DNA from: Paraflavitalea sp. CAU 1676
GTDB lineage: Bacteria; Bacteroidota; Bacteroidia; Chitinophagales; Chitinophagaceae
DNA length: 64,000 nt
Assembly (NCBI RefSeq): GCF_029223285.1
Contig: NZ_JARHUJ010000001.1
Location: forward strand, 62,001 to 126,000
Reading direction: 5' to 3'
Shown here: positions 35,309 through 45,164 of the stretch, piece after piece
Layout: each line of letters opens with the position of its first letter
Position numbering within the stretch: the stretch's first letter is position 1
The notes under the pieces: generated by a model
Databases searched by the model: none
Told to the model about the DNA's origin: nothing
The model's input: the letters and a program-made list of their open reading frames with translations, nothing else
Made by a program: the position numbers and the translations under genes

Positions 35309-35992
35309 ATGAACGAAAGGGAGATCATGATAACCGCAGATGGGTCGGCCACCATTGCGATACCTGATATGCAGGTTACCTATCATTCGAAGCATGGGGC
35401 CGTGCAGGAATCAGAACACGTATTCCTGGCTGCGGGTTTAACTCCCTTGCTGCGCCAGCATACCACCCTTCGTATTTTTGAAATGGGCTTCGGCACCGGC
35501 CTCAACGCCTTGCTCACTTTAATACAGGCAGCCAGCCAGCAACAAATGATCCACTATCAATCAGTAGAAGCCTACCCACTGGAACCAGCCATAACCGATC
35601 AGTTAAATTATATCGAACAGTTGCAGCGACCCGATTTGACAGATGAATTCCATCAACTGCATACTTCTCCCTGGGGGCAATCCACAACAATCACTCCCTG
35701 GTTTACGCTGGTAAAATTCCATACAAGCCTGTTTGACCTACCGCCCATTGAACCGGTGCACCTCATCTATTACGATGCGTTTGCGCCAGGTGCACAACCC
35801 GAACTTTGGACAACAGATGCCTTTGCTCAATTATTCAACCTGCTGTTGCCCGGTGGCGTATTGGTGACCTATTGTTCGAAAGGAGATGTACGGCGGGCCA
35901 TGCAGGCCGCTGGCTTCGTGGTGGAGAAGATTCCCGGCCCGCCGGGTAAACGTGAAATGGTAAGGGCACACCGGCCTATTCCTGAAAAATAA
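35309..35992 (+). CDS. mnmD: tRNA wobble-uridine methyltransferase MnmD
   Basis: A 227-residue SAM-dependent methyltransferase with the SAM-binding motif FEMGFGTGLNALLTL and the motif IYYDAFAPGAQPELWT of MnmC2/MnmD proteins. It methylates the aminomethyl group at U34 of tRNAs to give mnm5(s2)U. It lacks the FAD-dependent MnmC1 domain, as is usual for stand-alone MnmD. A bidirectional terminator separates it from convergent cysS. Confidence 0.9.
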   Translation: MNEREIMITADGSATIAIPDMQVTYHSKHGAVQESEHVFLAAGLTPLLRQHTTLRIFEMGFGTGLNALLTLIQAASQQQMIHYQSVEAYPLEPAITDQLNYIEQLQRPDLTDEFHQLHTSPWGQSTTITPWFTLVKFHTSLFDLPPIEPVHLIYYDAFAPGAQPELWTTDAFAQLFNLLLPGGVLVTYCSKGDVRRAMQAAGFVVEKIPGPPGKREMVRAHRPIPEK

Positions 35993-36022
35993 TAGGACGG
36001 GCAACTCCGTAGGTCCTTAAAC

Positions 36023-36060
36023 GCCAAACGGCGTGCTATGCACGCCGTTTGGCCAGATAT
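36023..36060. terminator. Terminator between mnmD and cysS
   Basis: GCCAAACGGCGTGC and GCACGCCGTTTGGC form a perfect 14-bp stem with a TAT loop. On the plus strand it is followed by TATTTTTG, so it mainly ends mnmD transcription; the minus side lacks a clear U-tract. Confidence 0.85.
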
Positions 36061-36070
36061 TTTTGTTTCG

Positions 36071-37582
36071 TTATTCGAATGAATAGCTAACCCTTCCGTC
36101 CTTTTCGTCCTTGAGCAATATGCCCAATTGCTGCAACTGGTTGCGGATCTTGTCAGACGTGGCGAAGTCCTTTTTGCCTCGTGCATCTTTGCGGATCTCG
36201 ATCAGCAGGTCCAGCACGCCATTCAGCTTTCCATCTTCATTGGCCATTTCGCCCTTCAGGCCCAGGATGTCTTCCAGGTAGGCCTTGAAATACTGCTGCA
36301 AACGGTTGAAGGTGGTTTCTGAAACAGCCGTAACAGGGATCAACTTATCGCGCATGGAGTTGATGACCGGCAGAATCTCGAACAGGTTCGCCAATACCTT
36401 CGCAGTACTGAAGTCGTCGTTCATAAATTCGTCCATCTCCGTCAACAGGCGATTAACTTTCGTATCGGTATCTTCTCCATCACTGCCTGCACTGCCATTA
36501 GCCGAAGGGGTGCCGGTATACGTCAGCTTTTTAAGGTTCTCATAACCCTCCCACAAACGCTTCAATCCTTTCTCGGCAGCTTTTAGCGCTTCGTTGCTGA
36601 AGTCGAGCGTACTGCGGTAATGCGTTTGCAATATCGAGAAACGGATGGTCATGGGGCTATAGGCTTGCTCCAGCAGCGGGTGGGTGCCGGCAAACATTTC
36701 AGTAAGTCTGATCTGGTTGTTGTAAGCCTTGCCCATCTTTTTGCCGTTCACCGTGATCATATTGTTGTGCAGCCAGTAGCGGGCCGGTACATGCTTATTG
36801 CAGATGGTGCTTTGGGCGATCTCGCTTTCGTGGTGGGGGAACTGAAGGTCCATGCCGCCACCATGGATGTCGAACTCGGTGCCCAGGTATTTGGTGCTCA
36901 TGGCCGAGCATTCGATATGCCAGCCGGGAAACCCTTCGCCCCAGGGGCTCACCCAGCGCATGATGTGTTGTGGTGGGGCCGATTTCCACAAAGCGAAATC
37001 CTGCTTGTTCCTTTTTTCATCCTGCCCTTCCAGGTCGCGGGTCGTTTCCAGTTGGTCATCCAGTACACGTCCGCTTAGTTTTCCGTATGGGTAGCCCTCT
37101 GCGTATTTCTTAACATCGAAATAGACCGAACCGTTTACTTCATAGGCATAACCTGCTTCCATGATCTTTTTGATCATCTCGATCTGCTCTACGATATGGC
37201 CGGTAGCCGTGGGTTCAATGCTGGGTTCATTGTTGTTGAATTGCAACATGGCCCAATGAAACAGGTTGGTGTATTTTTGAACCAACTCCATGGGCTCAAG
37301 TTTTTCGAGCACCGCTTTATTGGCGATCTTATCTTCTGCTTCCCTGCCTTCTTCTTCGAAATGCCCCGCATCGGTGATGTTCCTTACGTACCGGACTTTA
37401 TAGCCAAGGTGTGTGAAGTAACGGTAGATCACATCGAAAGTGATATAAGGTCGGGCATGTCCAAGATGACTTTCTCCGCTCACGGTAGGTCCGCACACAT
37501 ACATACCCACGTGACCGGGCGTAATGGGGGTAAACACTTCTTTTTGCCTCGTATAGGAGTTGAATACCTTGAGTTCACTCAT
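36071..37582 (-). CDS. cysS: Cysteinyl-tRNA synthetase
   Basis: A 503-residue class I synthetase. The HIGH-like motif is HLGH (39-42) after the zinc ligand Cys30; the other zinc ligands are Cys225, His250 and Glu254 in the blocks WHIECSAM and FPHHESE. The KMSKS loop reads KKMGKA (281-286), with Gly and Ala in place of the two Ser. Family length is usual. The C-terminal helical domain carries a Gly/Ser/Asp-rich insertion around 370-385. It is monocistronic, with a 146-bp gap to the next minus-strand gene upstream. Confidence 0.97.
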   Translation of the reverse strand: MSELKVFNSYTRQKEVFTPITPGHVGMYVCGPTVSGESHLGHARPYITFDVIYRYFTHLGYKVRYVRNITDAGHFEEEGREAEDKIANKAVLEKLEPMELVQKYTNLFHWAMLQFNNNEPSIEPTATGHIVEQIEMIKKIMEAGYAYEVNGSVYFDVKKYAEGYPYGKLSGRVLDDQLETTRDLEGQDEKRNKQDFALWKSAPPQHIMRWVSPWGEGFPGWHIECSAMSTKYLGTEFDIHGGGMDLQFPHHESEIAQSTICNKHVPARYWLHNNMITVNGKKMGKAYNNQIRLTEMFAGTHPLLEQAYSPMTIRFSILQTHYRSTLDFSNEALKAAEKGLKRLWEGYENLKKLTYTGTPSANGSAGSDGEDTDTKVNRLLTEMDEFMNDDFSTAKVLANLFEILPVINSMRDKLIPVTAVSETTFNRLQQYFKAYLEDILGLKGEMANEDGKLNGVLDLLIEIRKDARGKKDFATSDKIRNQLQQLGILLKDEKDGRVSYSFE

Positions 37583-37728
37583 AATTAATCGTTGATATCA
37601 GTATACGAATAAAATAAATTGGGAAAATGCTGTATGGCCAACACAAAAATAAATTTATCCTGCCACAACAGGACAGCTAAAACAACAGGAGGGATGGAAA
37701 AACATCGGCATAAAGCAAATATAGGGTT

Positions 37729-38853
37729 TTATTCAGTGGGCTTTAGCTGGAGGTCGGCCAGTACCGGGTAGTGATCCGAATAGGGTACCGGAAACCTTTT
37801 GCATTGCAAAACGTCGAACCGTTTGTCGGCCATGATGTAATCGATGCGCAGGGTGGGCGACACATCGCGGTAGGTCCGTCCGATCCCATTACTGGCTGCG
37901 ATAAAGGCATCCTGCCGGTCGCCCCGGATATGGAAATAGGTGTATGAATTGGGCACGTCGTTGAAATCTCCGCAGAGGATCACGGGGTAAGGGCTTTTGT
38001 CGAGCAGTTCCCGGACGATATCTACCTGTTTGCCACGGGATGCGTAGCCCTGTCGGAGTTTTTTGAGGATGGATTTGGAAGCGTCCAGCATACTGTCGTC
38101 GGCAGTACGGATCATACGCAAACGTTCATAGTCTTCTTTTTGGAAAAGGACCGACTGCAGGTGAGTGGTGTATACCCGGATGGTTTCCGGCCCCAGGTCG
38201 ATATCGCAGGAGATGAGACTCTCTGCGGCGCGTAGCTGCACCGGACCGGGATACCGGAGGCGCATGCTATCGACAATGGGAAACCGCGAGAAGATCGCTA
38301 CCCCTACTTCGAGGGGGCCTCCCTTACGTCCATAGTCGATCACTTTATAATGATAGGGATAATTCATTTTCTGAATATCCTTCAGGTTGCTGTAGTTGAC
38401 CTTATTCGTTTCGAAGTATTCCTGAAAGCAAAGTATATCGGGATCCTGTTCTTTGATAAAGGCGAGCATTTGCTTACGGCTGGGATAGGCGCCTTTGGTG
38501 ACGCGCTTCTGCTCATCGAACCAGCGTACATTCCAGGTGAGTATACGGATGCTTTTGTCGGCTTTGGCGGTTTTGAATTCGCTGGAGTGCAGGCCAATGA
38601 GTGCGCGGATATTCGAATAACCCAGCAGCAGCGCTGCCAGCGACAGAAAGGCCCACCGTGATTTGAACAGTGTCCAGAACAAGAGGAATAAGATGACGAG
38701 TATCAGCAGAAAGGGGAACGCCAGGCCCAATATGGCAAAGAACCACCATTTTTCAGGATGCAGGAAAGCGTTGGCACAGGACAGCAGGAACAATGCTACT
38801 ATACCAATATGAAAAATGATGAATATGCGCTTTGCAATGGTTCGGATGGCCAT
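37729..38853 (-). CDS. Membrane-anchored endonuclease/exonuclease/phosphatase family protein
   Basis: A 374-residue protein with three hydrophobic helices in the first 100 residues and a C-terminal EEP (DNase I-like) domain. Catalytic motifs visible are LTWNVRWF, QEYFE, the GDFNDVPNSYTY block and SDHYPVLADL at the end. The substrate may be a nucleic acid, a phospholipid or another phosphodiester; it is not decided by sequence. The ATG at 38853 lies 8 bp after the stop of the upstream rhomboid gene, so they are cotranscribed. Confidence 0.82.
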   Translation of the reverse strand: MAIRTIAKRIFIIFHIGIVALFLLSCANAFLHPEKWWFFAILGLAFPFLLILVILFLLFWTLFKSRWAFLSLAALLLGYSNIRALIGLHSSEFKTAKADKSIRILTWNVRWFDEQKRVTKGAYPSRKQMLAFIKEQDPDILCFQEYFETNKVNYSNLKDIQKMNYPYHYKVIDYGRKGGPLEVGVAIFSRFPIVDSMRLRYPGPVQLRAAESLISCDIDLGPETIRVYTTHLQSVLFQKEDYERLRMIRTADDSMLDASKSILKKLRQGYASRGKQVDIVRELLDKSPYPVILCGDFNDVPNSYTYFHIRGDRQDAFIAASNGIGRTYRDVSPTLRIDYIMADKRFDVLQCKRFPVPYSDHYPVLADLQLKPTE

Positions 38854-38861
38854 GGTTAAAT

Positions 38862-39785
38862 TTACAACTCTTCATCCTCCGAGGCCCGCTTCAAAATGTC
38901 TTTTTCCTCTTCTGTCAGGTAGCGATAACCTTGTTGGTTGATCTTGTCTAAAATTTCGTCAATGCGTTTCTGTGTAATGTTTGGAATTCTTTTGAAAGGC
39001 TGGGTGCCTTTGGATTCGTAATGCAATTCCTCTTTGGCAGTTTTTTTCCAACTGCGTTTGTCGGGATTGAACAAATTATTGATCCAGTCGAAAAAGCGAT
39101 TCATCCATTCGCCCCAGTCGCGGCCGCGTTTCAGTTGCACGACAAATACATAACCGATAGCGGCACCAGCCAGGTGGGCCAGGTGGCCACCGGTATTGGA
39201 GCCGGTCACCATGGCAAAATCGAGTACCACGAATATGAGGGTGAGTACCCAAAGGGGTATTCCGCCGTTGATCATGGGGAATATGCGATAGCCGGGCGCC
39301 ATGGCGGTGGTGGCAATGGCGATGGCCATTACCCCGGCAGAGGCGCCTATCAGGCTGCTGAATTTAACGACGTCGGTCAGGACAGGGATCAGGTTGAAGC
39401 TGATCACGTAAAAAATACCGCCAGCCAGGCCGCCATAAATGAACAGGGGAATGATCTTCCGCGGGCCGGCGAGGTCTTGCAGAATATAGCCGAAGGCCCA
39501 CAACCAAAGCACATTACCAATCATGTGCATGGGATCTTCGTGCATGAACATATACGTAAGCAGGGTCCACGGGCGGGTAGCCAGTGTGCCGAGATCGGAA
39601 GGAAGGGTAAACCAATGGAGTATTTCTACATTAAAAGCAGCCTCCTTAGAGCCGGACATCCAATATACGATCCACAAAAACTTAAACAGGCAGAATACAA
39701 TCGCCAGTATAGCCAGCAACAAAACCAATGAATTACCGTCCTGGCCCAGCAAAATGCGTTTCCTATATCGATCTTCCCGCAACAC
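38862..39785 (-). CDS. Rhomboid intramembrane serine protease (long form)
   Basis: A 307-residue rhomboid with six or so membrane helices. Catalytic Ser is in GASAGVMAI and His in HLAHLAGAAIGY; the NVLWLWAFG loop also fits the family. About 90 residues after the last helix form a cytoplasmic tail rich in Lys and Glu (YLTEEEKDILKRASEDEEL), typical of the Bacteroidota form. There is no ATG upstream in frame; the likely start is GTG 39785 or the TTG next to it. Second of two rhomboid genes in tandem. Confidence 0.87.
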   Translation of the reverse strand: MLREDRYRKRILLGQDGNSLVLLLAILAIVFCLFKFLWIVYWMSGSKEAAFNVEILHWFTLPSDLGTLATRPWTLLTYMFMHEDPMHMIGNVLWLWAFGYILQDLAGPRKIIPLFIYGGLAGGIFYVISFNLIPVLTDVVKFSSLIGASAGVMAIAIATTAMAPGYRIFPMINGGIPLWVLTLIFVVLDFAMVTGSNTGGHLAHLAGAAIGYVFVVQLKRGRDWGEWMNRFFDWINNLFNPDKRSWKKTAKEELHYESKGTQPFKRIPNITQKRIDEILDKINQQGYRYLTEEEKDILKRASEDEEL

Positions 39786-39887
39786 GAAAATATTTTTGGT
39801 GAATGTACAAAACCCCGCTCACAACGCCCCTTCCGGGCATTACGATATTGGTAATTAATTAACAGTCGGACAGTGCTTAATGTTGAC

Positions 39888-40694
39888 TTAAAATAATTTA
39901 CGCCGGTTTCCCCGCCGGTAGCTGAAATAGACGATCAAAAAGCCTACCAGGCCCCCCCCGAGGTGAGCGATATGGGCCACAGGATCTTGGGGGTTGTTTT
40001 GAATGGCTGACCAGAGTTCAAGTCCGGCATAGATCAGTACGAACCACTTCATTTTTAAGGGCAAAATGAAGTAGATATTGACGACGTCGTTGGGGAACAG
40101 GTAACCGGTGGCGGCGAGCAACCCAAATATGGCGCCTGAAGCGCCAACCATCTGGCCTCTTGTAACATCGCCCTTCAGTTGCCCCGCTACGTTGAAAATT
40201 TCTTTGGCGAGGTTGGGGTCGTTAACCCGGCTGTTAACCATGGCTAAGGTTTCGGGCGAGAACGAGGCTCGTATAGAATCATATTTTTTTACCAGCATGG
40301 TAAAATTCCGGGCAGTAGGATGGTCGGCCAGGAAGTTCAAATCACTGATCAGGGGGTAGGTTTCTACAAAGGTCGCCAGGCCACTGATAAGCCCTGCACC
40401 AATTCCGCAAACCAGGTAAAAGGTCAGGAACCTTTTAGGGCCCCATACCATTTCCAGTTTGCTGCCGAACATGTATAACGCCAGCATATTGAAACCAATA
40501 TGGAAAAAGTTCCGCGTATCGTGCATGAACATGTAGGTCAATAGCTGATGCGGCTTGAAATCCTTGGAGAGGAAGTGGTGCTGGGCAAACAGCTCGTCGA
40601 TCGGGAACTTATTCTGAAAGGTGATCTGTGCCAGAAAAATAAGACCGTTTATGATCAAAAGATTCTTAACTATCGGCGTTAAGGGCAAAAACAT
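39888..40694 (-). CDS. Rhomboid intramembrane serine protease
   Basis: A 268-residue rhomboid: helix 1 near 8-27, the HIGFNMLALYMFG motif, catalytic Ser in GASGAIFGLLAAT and His in HIAHLGGGLVGF. A soluble insertion of about 60 residues (YDSIRASFSPETLAMVNSR) lies between the third and fourth helices. It cleaves membrane proteins within or near a helix; substrates are unknown. ATG 40694 is used; a GTG five codons upstream (40709) is an alternative. It precedes the second rhomboid gene by 102 bp. Confidence 0.87.
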   Translation of the reverse strand: MFLPLTPIVKNLLIINGLIFLAQITFQNKFPIDELFAQHHFLSKDFKPHQLLTYMFMHDTRNFFHIGFNMLALYMFGSKLEMVWGPKRFLTFYLVCGIGAGLISGLATFVETYPLISDLNFLADHPTARNFTMLVKKYDSIRASFSPETLAMVNSRVNDPNLAKEIFNVAGQLKGDVTRGQMVGASGAIFGLLAATGYLFPNDVVNIYFILPLKMKWFVLIYAGLELWSAIQNNPQDPVAHIAHLGGGLVGFLIVYFSYRRGNRRKLF

Positions 40695-40743
40695 CCTGTT
40701 CGAATACACTATACTGCTATTTTAGGTTATACAATGTAAGGCC

Positions 40744-42147
40744 TTATTTTCTCAGCTTTAGTTGCACCACATTTTCGATATGATGGGTATGCGGGAACAT
40801 GTCTACCGGCTGCACTTTCGTTACCTCGTATTTCTCATCCAGCTTGTTCAGGTCCCTTGCCTGGGTAGCCGGATTACAGCTCACATACACCACCAGCGGC
40901 GCCTCCATATCGAGGATCTTCTGCACCAGCTTTTCGTGCATGCCGGCACGGGGCGGGTCGGTAATGATCACATCCGGTTTTCCATGGCGGGCAAAAAATG
41001 CATCGTCACAAATATCAATAACGTCGCCGGCGAAGAAATCGGCATGGCCGATTTTGTTCAGGGCAGCATTTTCTTTTGCATCATCGATCGCCTCCGCAAT
41101 AACTTCCACCCCGATGATCTTTTTGGCCTGGTGACTTATAAAAAGCCCGATACTGCCGGTTCCGCAATACAGGTCGTACACTGTTTCCTGTCCCGTCAAT
41201 TCGGCAAATTCCCGGGTGATCTGGTACAGTTTTTCGCCCTGCCGGGTATTTGTCTGGAAAAATGACTTCGGTCCGATCTTGAACGAGAGGCCTTCCAGTT
41301 TTTCTGTAATATATCCTTTTCCGTAATACGCCTTCGGTTCCAGGTCGTATATGGTATCGTTCTTTTTGGGATTGATGGTATACAGCAGGGTGGTGATAGC
41401 CGGTACCTGCTGCAACAGGTGGTCAAACAATTTTTTGAGCGCCTCCTGGTCGTCGTAACCAAAACATACATTCACCATCACTTCACCGGTGGTGCAAACC
41501 CGGATGATCAGGGTACGCAACCAGCCCTGGTGTGCCCGGATATCATAAAAACTATATCCCTGCTCCCGGGCAAACTGCCGGATCGTATTCTTGATCGCAT
41601 TGGCGGGTTCCTCCATCAAGTGGCAGGTATTGATGTCAATGACCTTATCGAACAGCCGGGGTACATGAAAACCCAGCGCATTCTCTGCTTCAAATACTTC
41701 CTTTCCCTCGATTTCATGGGGCAACAGGTACCGGCGGTTGCTGAACGTGAATTCCAGTTTATTCCGGTAGCGGGTCGACTTGTCGCAGCCTGCAATAGCA
41801 GGTATGGGCGGCAGGTTTACCTTTCCGATGCGACGGAGATGTTGTTCAACTTCCTGTTGCTTATAAACCAGCTGCCGGTCGTAGGGCAGCATTTGCCACT
41901 TACAACCGCCGCAAACGCCAAAATGTTCGCAGAAAGGGGAAACCCTGTCCTTCGAAAACTCATGAAAATGGGTGGCCTTTCCTTCGGCCCACTCCTTTTT
42001 GTTCTTCGAAAGGCGCACATCCACCACATCACCCGGTACCGCTCCTTCTATAAAAACCACCTTGCCATCGACCTTGCCCAACGCTTTCCCTTCTGCAGCA
42101 TAATCCTGTACTACCAATTTCTGCAGTACCACGTTCTTTTTTCTCAT
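40744..42147 (-). CDS. rlmD: 23S rRNA (uracil-C5)-methyltransferase RlmD
   Basis: A 467-residue RumA-type enzyme. It has an N-terminal TRAM domain (about 10-65), the four Cys of a [4Fe-4S] cluster (CEHFGVCGGCKWQ, plus a later Cys), the SAM motif DLYCGTGSIGLF, the ITDPPRAGMHEKL block and the catalytic Cys in YVSCNPATQARDL. It makes m5U in 23S rRNA (U1939 in E. coli); some relatives modify other U positions. The ATG at 42147 is chosen because TAnnTTTG lies just before it; the frame opens upstream at 42198. Confidence 0.92.
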   Translation of the reverse strand: MRKKNVVLQKLVVQDYAAEGKALGKVDGKVVFIEGAVPGDVVDVRLSKNKKEWAEGKATHFHEFSKDRVSPFCEHFGVCGGCKWQMLPYDRQLVYKQQEVEQHLRRIGKVNLPPIPAIAGCDKSTRYRNKLEFTFSNRRYLLPHEIEGKEVFEAENALGFHVPRLFDKVIDINTCHLMEEPANAIKNTIRQFAREQGYSFYDIRAHQGWLRTLIIRVCTTGEVMVNVCFGYDDQEALKKLFDHLLQQVPAITTLLYTINPKKNDTIYDLEPKAYYGKGYITEKLEGLSFKIGPKSFFQTNTRQGEKLYQITREFAELTGQETVYDLYCGTGSIGLFISHQAKKIIGVEVIAEAIDDAKENAALNKIGHADFFAGDVIDICDDAFFARHGKPDVIITDPPRAGMHEKLVQKILDMEAPLVVYVSCNPATQARDLNKLDEKYEVTKVQPVDMFPHTHHIENVVQLKLRK

Positions 42148-42151
42148 GCGG

Positions 42152-42159
42152 CAAAGATA
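42152..42159 (-). promoter_or_regulatory. -7 element TATCTTTG of rlmD
   Basis: On the minus strand TATCTTTG ends 4 bp before the rlmD ATG (42147), the same spacing as for mnmD and the HAD hydrolase. No TTTG is seen 20 bp further up. It predicts a leaderless mRNA and supports the chosen start codon. Confidence 0.65.
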
Positions 42160-42314
42160 ACGGATAGCGCGGGAGCATCCCTGCTTTCCCGCCGGCACCT
42201 CACAAACTGCCGTTCAAAGACCGGCAAAAGCTTCCGGAACAGCTTTGCAGGCACCTGCAAAACCTTTTTTATAAAGCCTTAATTTTACAGACACAAACAC
42301 ATAACCAACCATTT

Positions 42315-44417
42315 ATGTACTCCACCGGTCAAACCAAATCATTGCAGCAGCTTAGCACCGAACTACTAGATAAAGTGAAAAAGGATGCTGTCGACCCTAC
42401 AAAGGACCTCGACCATCTACGGGAAGCGCTGCGGTTTCATGAATACCGGTATTATGTGATCAATGATCCGCTGGTGGCCGACTTCGAGTACGACCAGCTC
42501 TACAAAACGCTCGAGAAAATTGAAGAGAAGCACCCGGAACTGGTGACCAGCGACTCGCCCACGATGCGGGTGGCCAAAGGCCTTACCAAAGATTTTCCTC
42601 CGGCCCCCCACCTGGTGCCGATGCTGTCGTTGGAGAACTCTTACAATGAGCAGGACCTGGTAGACTGGGACCGCAAAGCCCGCGAACTGGCGAAGATCGA
42701 CGACATCGAATATTGTGTGGAGCCGAAATTCGACGGTGCCAGTATTTCGCTTATTTATGAAAATGACCTGCTCGCCAGGGGCGCTACCCGGGGCGATGGT
42801 GTACAAGGGGATGAGATCACGACCAATATCAAACAGATCCGGTCGGTTCCCTTAAGCGCCCGCTTGTCTGATTACGGTTTGCAACAGATCGAGATCCGCG
42901 GTGAAGTACTACTGACCAAGGCCAACTTTAAGAAATACAATGACCAGCTGATCGAGCAGAACCTGGCGCCGCTGGCCAATCCGCGTAACGCCGCGGCGGG
43001 ATCGCTGCGCATCAAAGACCCTAAAGAAGTGGGCAAACGCAACCTCGAGGCGTTTCTCTATCATATCAGCTACTACGTTACCTTGCCGGGGGCCGCTGTT
43101 CACCCCCTGCTGGAGACTCATAGCGGGTCGCTCGAACTGCTTTGGCAGTTGGGTTTCCGCAGCCCGATGAAGGAGAAGAAGATCTTCAAAGGCATTGATG
43201 CCGTTGTTAAGTATTGCCACGAATTTGAACAGATGCGCGACGACCTCCCGTACGAGATAGATGGCATGGTGATCAAGGTCAATAAACTGGATCTGCAGGA
43301 TCAGCTGGGCATGACGACCCACCACCCCCGCTGGGCCATCGCCTATAAGTTCAAGGCCCGTCAGGCAACGAGCAAACTCAGGGCGGTTGAATTTCAGGTT
43401 GGCCGCACAGGTTCCATAACGCCCGTGGCCAAGATAGAGCCCGTACCCATCGGCGGTGTAACGGTTGGCTCCATCTCCCTGTTCAATGAAGAGGTGATCC
43501 GTGAGAAGGACCTGATGATCGGAGATACTGTGCTGGTTGAGCGCGCGGGCGATGTTATTCCCTATATAGTGAAATCACTACCCGACGTTAGAACGGGCAA
43601 GGAAGAACCCATTGTTTTTCCTGTAAAATGCCCCGTTTGCCATGATAAACTCGTTAAAACGGCCGATGAAGCCGTATGGCGTTGTGTAAACATTAATTGT
43701 GAAGCCCAGGTCCTGCAACGCATTTTCCACTTTACCAGTAAGGATGCCATGGATATACGCGGTCTGGGAGAGGCCATTGTACAAAAGTTCTATGACCTTG
43801 GCTTATTAAAGAACATTCCTGGCATTTATACGCTTCCTTTTGATAAGGTGCGTGGCCTGGAAGGGTTTGGCGAAAAGAGTATCACTAACCTGCAATCTGC
43901 CATCGCTGCCTCCAAGGAGCAGCCGCTGCACCGCCTCATCTTTGCTTTGGGTATCCGTTATGTTGGTGAAACAACGGCCAAAACGCTTGCTAATGCGGTA
44001 AAGCACCTCCTTGATTTCGCTCAATTCTCTTCTGAAGAGCTGAAAAACCTCGAAGACGTGGGACCGAAGGTGGCGGGCAGTATCTATCAGTTCTTCCATA
44101 ATCCCGATAACATAGCAATGCTTAAGGAATTGGAGGAACTGGGATTAAAGTTGAAAAATGATAAAAAGGATATGGTCACGGACGGCAACCTTTCCGGACA
44201 AACGTTTTTGTTCACCGGCACCCTGCCTACGCTAAAACGCAGTGAGGCTGAGGCTTTGGTAGAAAGCAACGGGGGTAAGCTATTGGGGTCCGTGAGCAGT
44301 AAGCTAACTTACCTGGTGGCGGGTGAGGAAGCGGGTTCCAAACTGGAAAAGGCTAAGAAGATAACCTCGATCAAGATCATCAGTGAGGAAGAGTTCCTGA
44401 CCTTGGTTAACCGCTAA
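42315..44417 (+). CDS. ligA: NAD-dependent DNA ligase LigA
   Basis: A 700-residue ligase with all domains in order: Ia domain (YRYYVINDP), adenylation domain with the catalytic Lys138 in CVEPKFDG, OB fold, Cys4 zinc finger (CPVCHDKL, CVNINCEAQ), HhH region (LGEAIVQKFY, LEGFGEKSITNL) and C-terminal BRCT (SGQTFLFTGTLPTLKRSEAEALVE). It seals nicks in replication and repair. The first 30 residues are a slightly long extension. It is divergent from rlmD, with a 167-bp gap. Confidence 0.97.
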   Translation: MYSTGQTKSLQQLSTELLDKVKKDAVDPTKDLDHLREALRFHEYRYYVINDPLVADFEYDQLYKTLEKIEEKHPELVTSDSPTMRVAKGLTKDFPPAPHLVPMLSLENSYNEQDLVDWDRKARELAKIDDIEYCVEPKFDGASISLIYENDLLARGATRGDGVQGDEITTNIKQIRSVPLSARLSDYGLQQIEIRGEVLLTKANFKKYNDQLIEQNLAPLANPRNAAAGSLRIKDPKEVGKRNLEAFLYHISYYVTLPGAAVHPLLETHSGSLELLWQLGFRSPMKEKKIFKGIDAVVKYCHEFEQMRDDLPYEIDGMVIKVNKLDLQDQLGMTTHHPRWAIAYKFKARQATSKLRAVEFQVGRTGSITPVAKIEPVPIGGVTVGSISLFNEEVIREKDLMIGDTVLVERAGDVIPYIVKSLPDVRTGKEEPIVFPVKCPVCHDKLVKTADEAVWRCVNINCEAQVLQRIFHFTSKDAMDIRGLGEAIVQKFYDLGLLKNIPGIYTLPFDKVRGLEGFGEKSITNLQSAIAASKEQPLHRLIFALGIRYVGETTAKTLANAVKHLLDFAQFSSEELKNLEDVGPKVAGSIYQFFHNPDNIAMLKELEELGLKLKNDKKDMVTDGNLSGQTFLFTGTLPTLKRSEAEALVESNGGKLLGSVSSKLTYLVAGEEAGSKLEKAKKITSIKIISEEEFLTLVNR

Positions 44418-44489
44418 TTCACATCTTTCTTACAAATGATTTGATTTTCGCATATCTTTTTTTGTAACTTTAGCCAAAAGGAAAAGGCG

Positions 44490-45050
44490 ATGATAAAAAA
44501 ACTCCCCAACGAGGTGTGGAAACCTTTGCAGTTTCCAGGCTGGAAACACCTCCGTAAAAAGTATGCGCTGTCATCACACGGACGCATAGCCAGCTACACA
44601 GAAGATGTCATTGAAGATGGCAAACTGTTACAAGGTTCATTAACTACCGGCTACCGGACCCTGAACCTGCACAGACCCGGAAACAATGGCACTCTGTACA
44701 TTCACCGCGAGATTGCCCGGTTATTCCTCGGCAAACCGACGGCGAAAAACAAATACGTGATTCACCTGAATCACAACAAGCTCGACAACACCGTGAAGAA
44801 CCTTAAGTGGGCTTCACTGGAAGAAATGATCAGCCATCAGCAAAACAGCCCTGCAAAGATCGCTTACAAGAAAGTACAGGCGAACCGCACAGAAGGCCTT
44901 AAGCTGAATGCTAATCAGGTTAAGAGCATCAAGAAGGTCCTTTCAGACAAGAACCGGAAGATCACCATCAAAAAATTGGCGGAAAAATATGGCGTCAGTG
45001 AGATGACGATGTACCGCATTAAAAGTGGTGAGAACTGGGGAAGGATCTAA
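44490..45050 (+). CDS. HNH endonuclease-like protein with NUMOD4 and helix-turn-helix
   Basis: A 186-residue protein in three parts: a NUMOD4-like segment (NEVWKPLQFPGW, about 5-30, then HGRIAS), an HNH segment (YIHREIARLF and VIHLNHNKLDNTVKNLKWAS, with the His-Asn-Asn pattern intact) and a C-terminal helix-turn-helix (TIKKLAEKYGVSEMTMYRIKSG). The arrangement is that of free-standing homing-type endonucleases of phages and introns, but there is no intron or phage gene here. It could be a domesticated DNA-binding protein. It follows ligA by 72 bp and has a strong terminator. Confidence 0.75.
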   Translation: MIKKLPNEVWKPLQFPGWKHLRKKYALSSHGRIASYTEDVIEDGKLLQGSLTTGYRTLNLHRPGNNGTLYIHREIARLFLGKPTAKNKYVIHLNHNKLDNTVKNLKWASLEEMISHQQNSPAKIAYKKVQANRTEGLKLNANQVKSIKKVLSDKNRKITIKKLAEKYGVSEMTMYRIKSGENWGRI

Positions 45051-45073
45051 ACTCCTCTACCGGTAAAATGGCT

Positions 45074-45124
45074 AAGTGGTGTGTATGGGCGCAAGGGACG
45101 TCTACACACCACTTAACTTTTTTT
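45074..45124 (+). terminator. Rho-independent terminator after the HNH gene
   Basis: AAGTGGTGTGTA and TACACACCACTT form a perfect 12-bp stem with a 17-nt loop, followed by AACTTTTTTT. It separates the HNH gene from the DUF2461 gene. Confidence 0.85.
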
Positions 45125-45164
45125 GAGCCTTGCCACAGTGGTCCTACCTTTAAATAAAAAAGCA

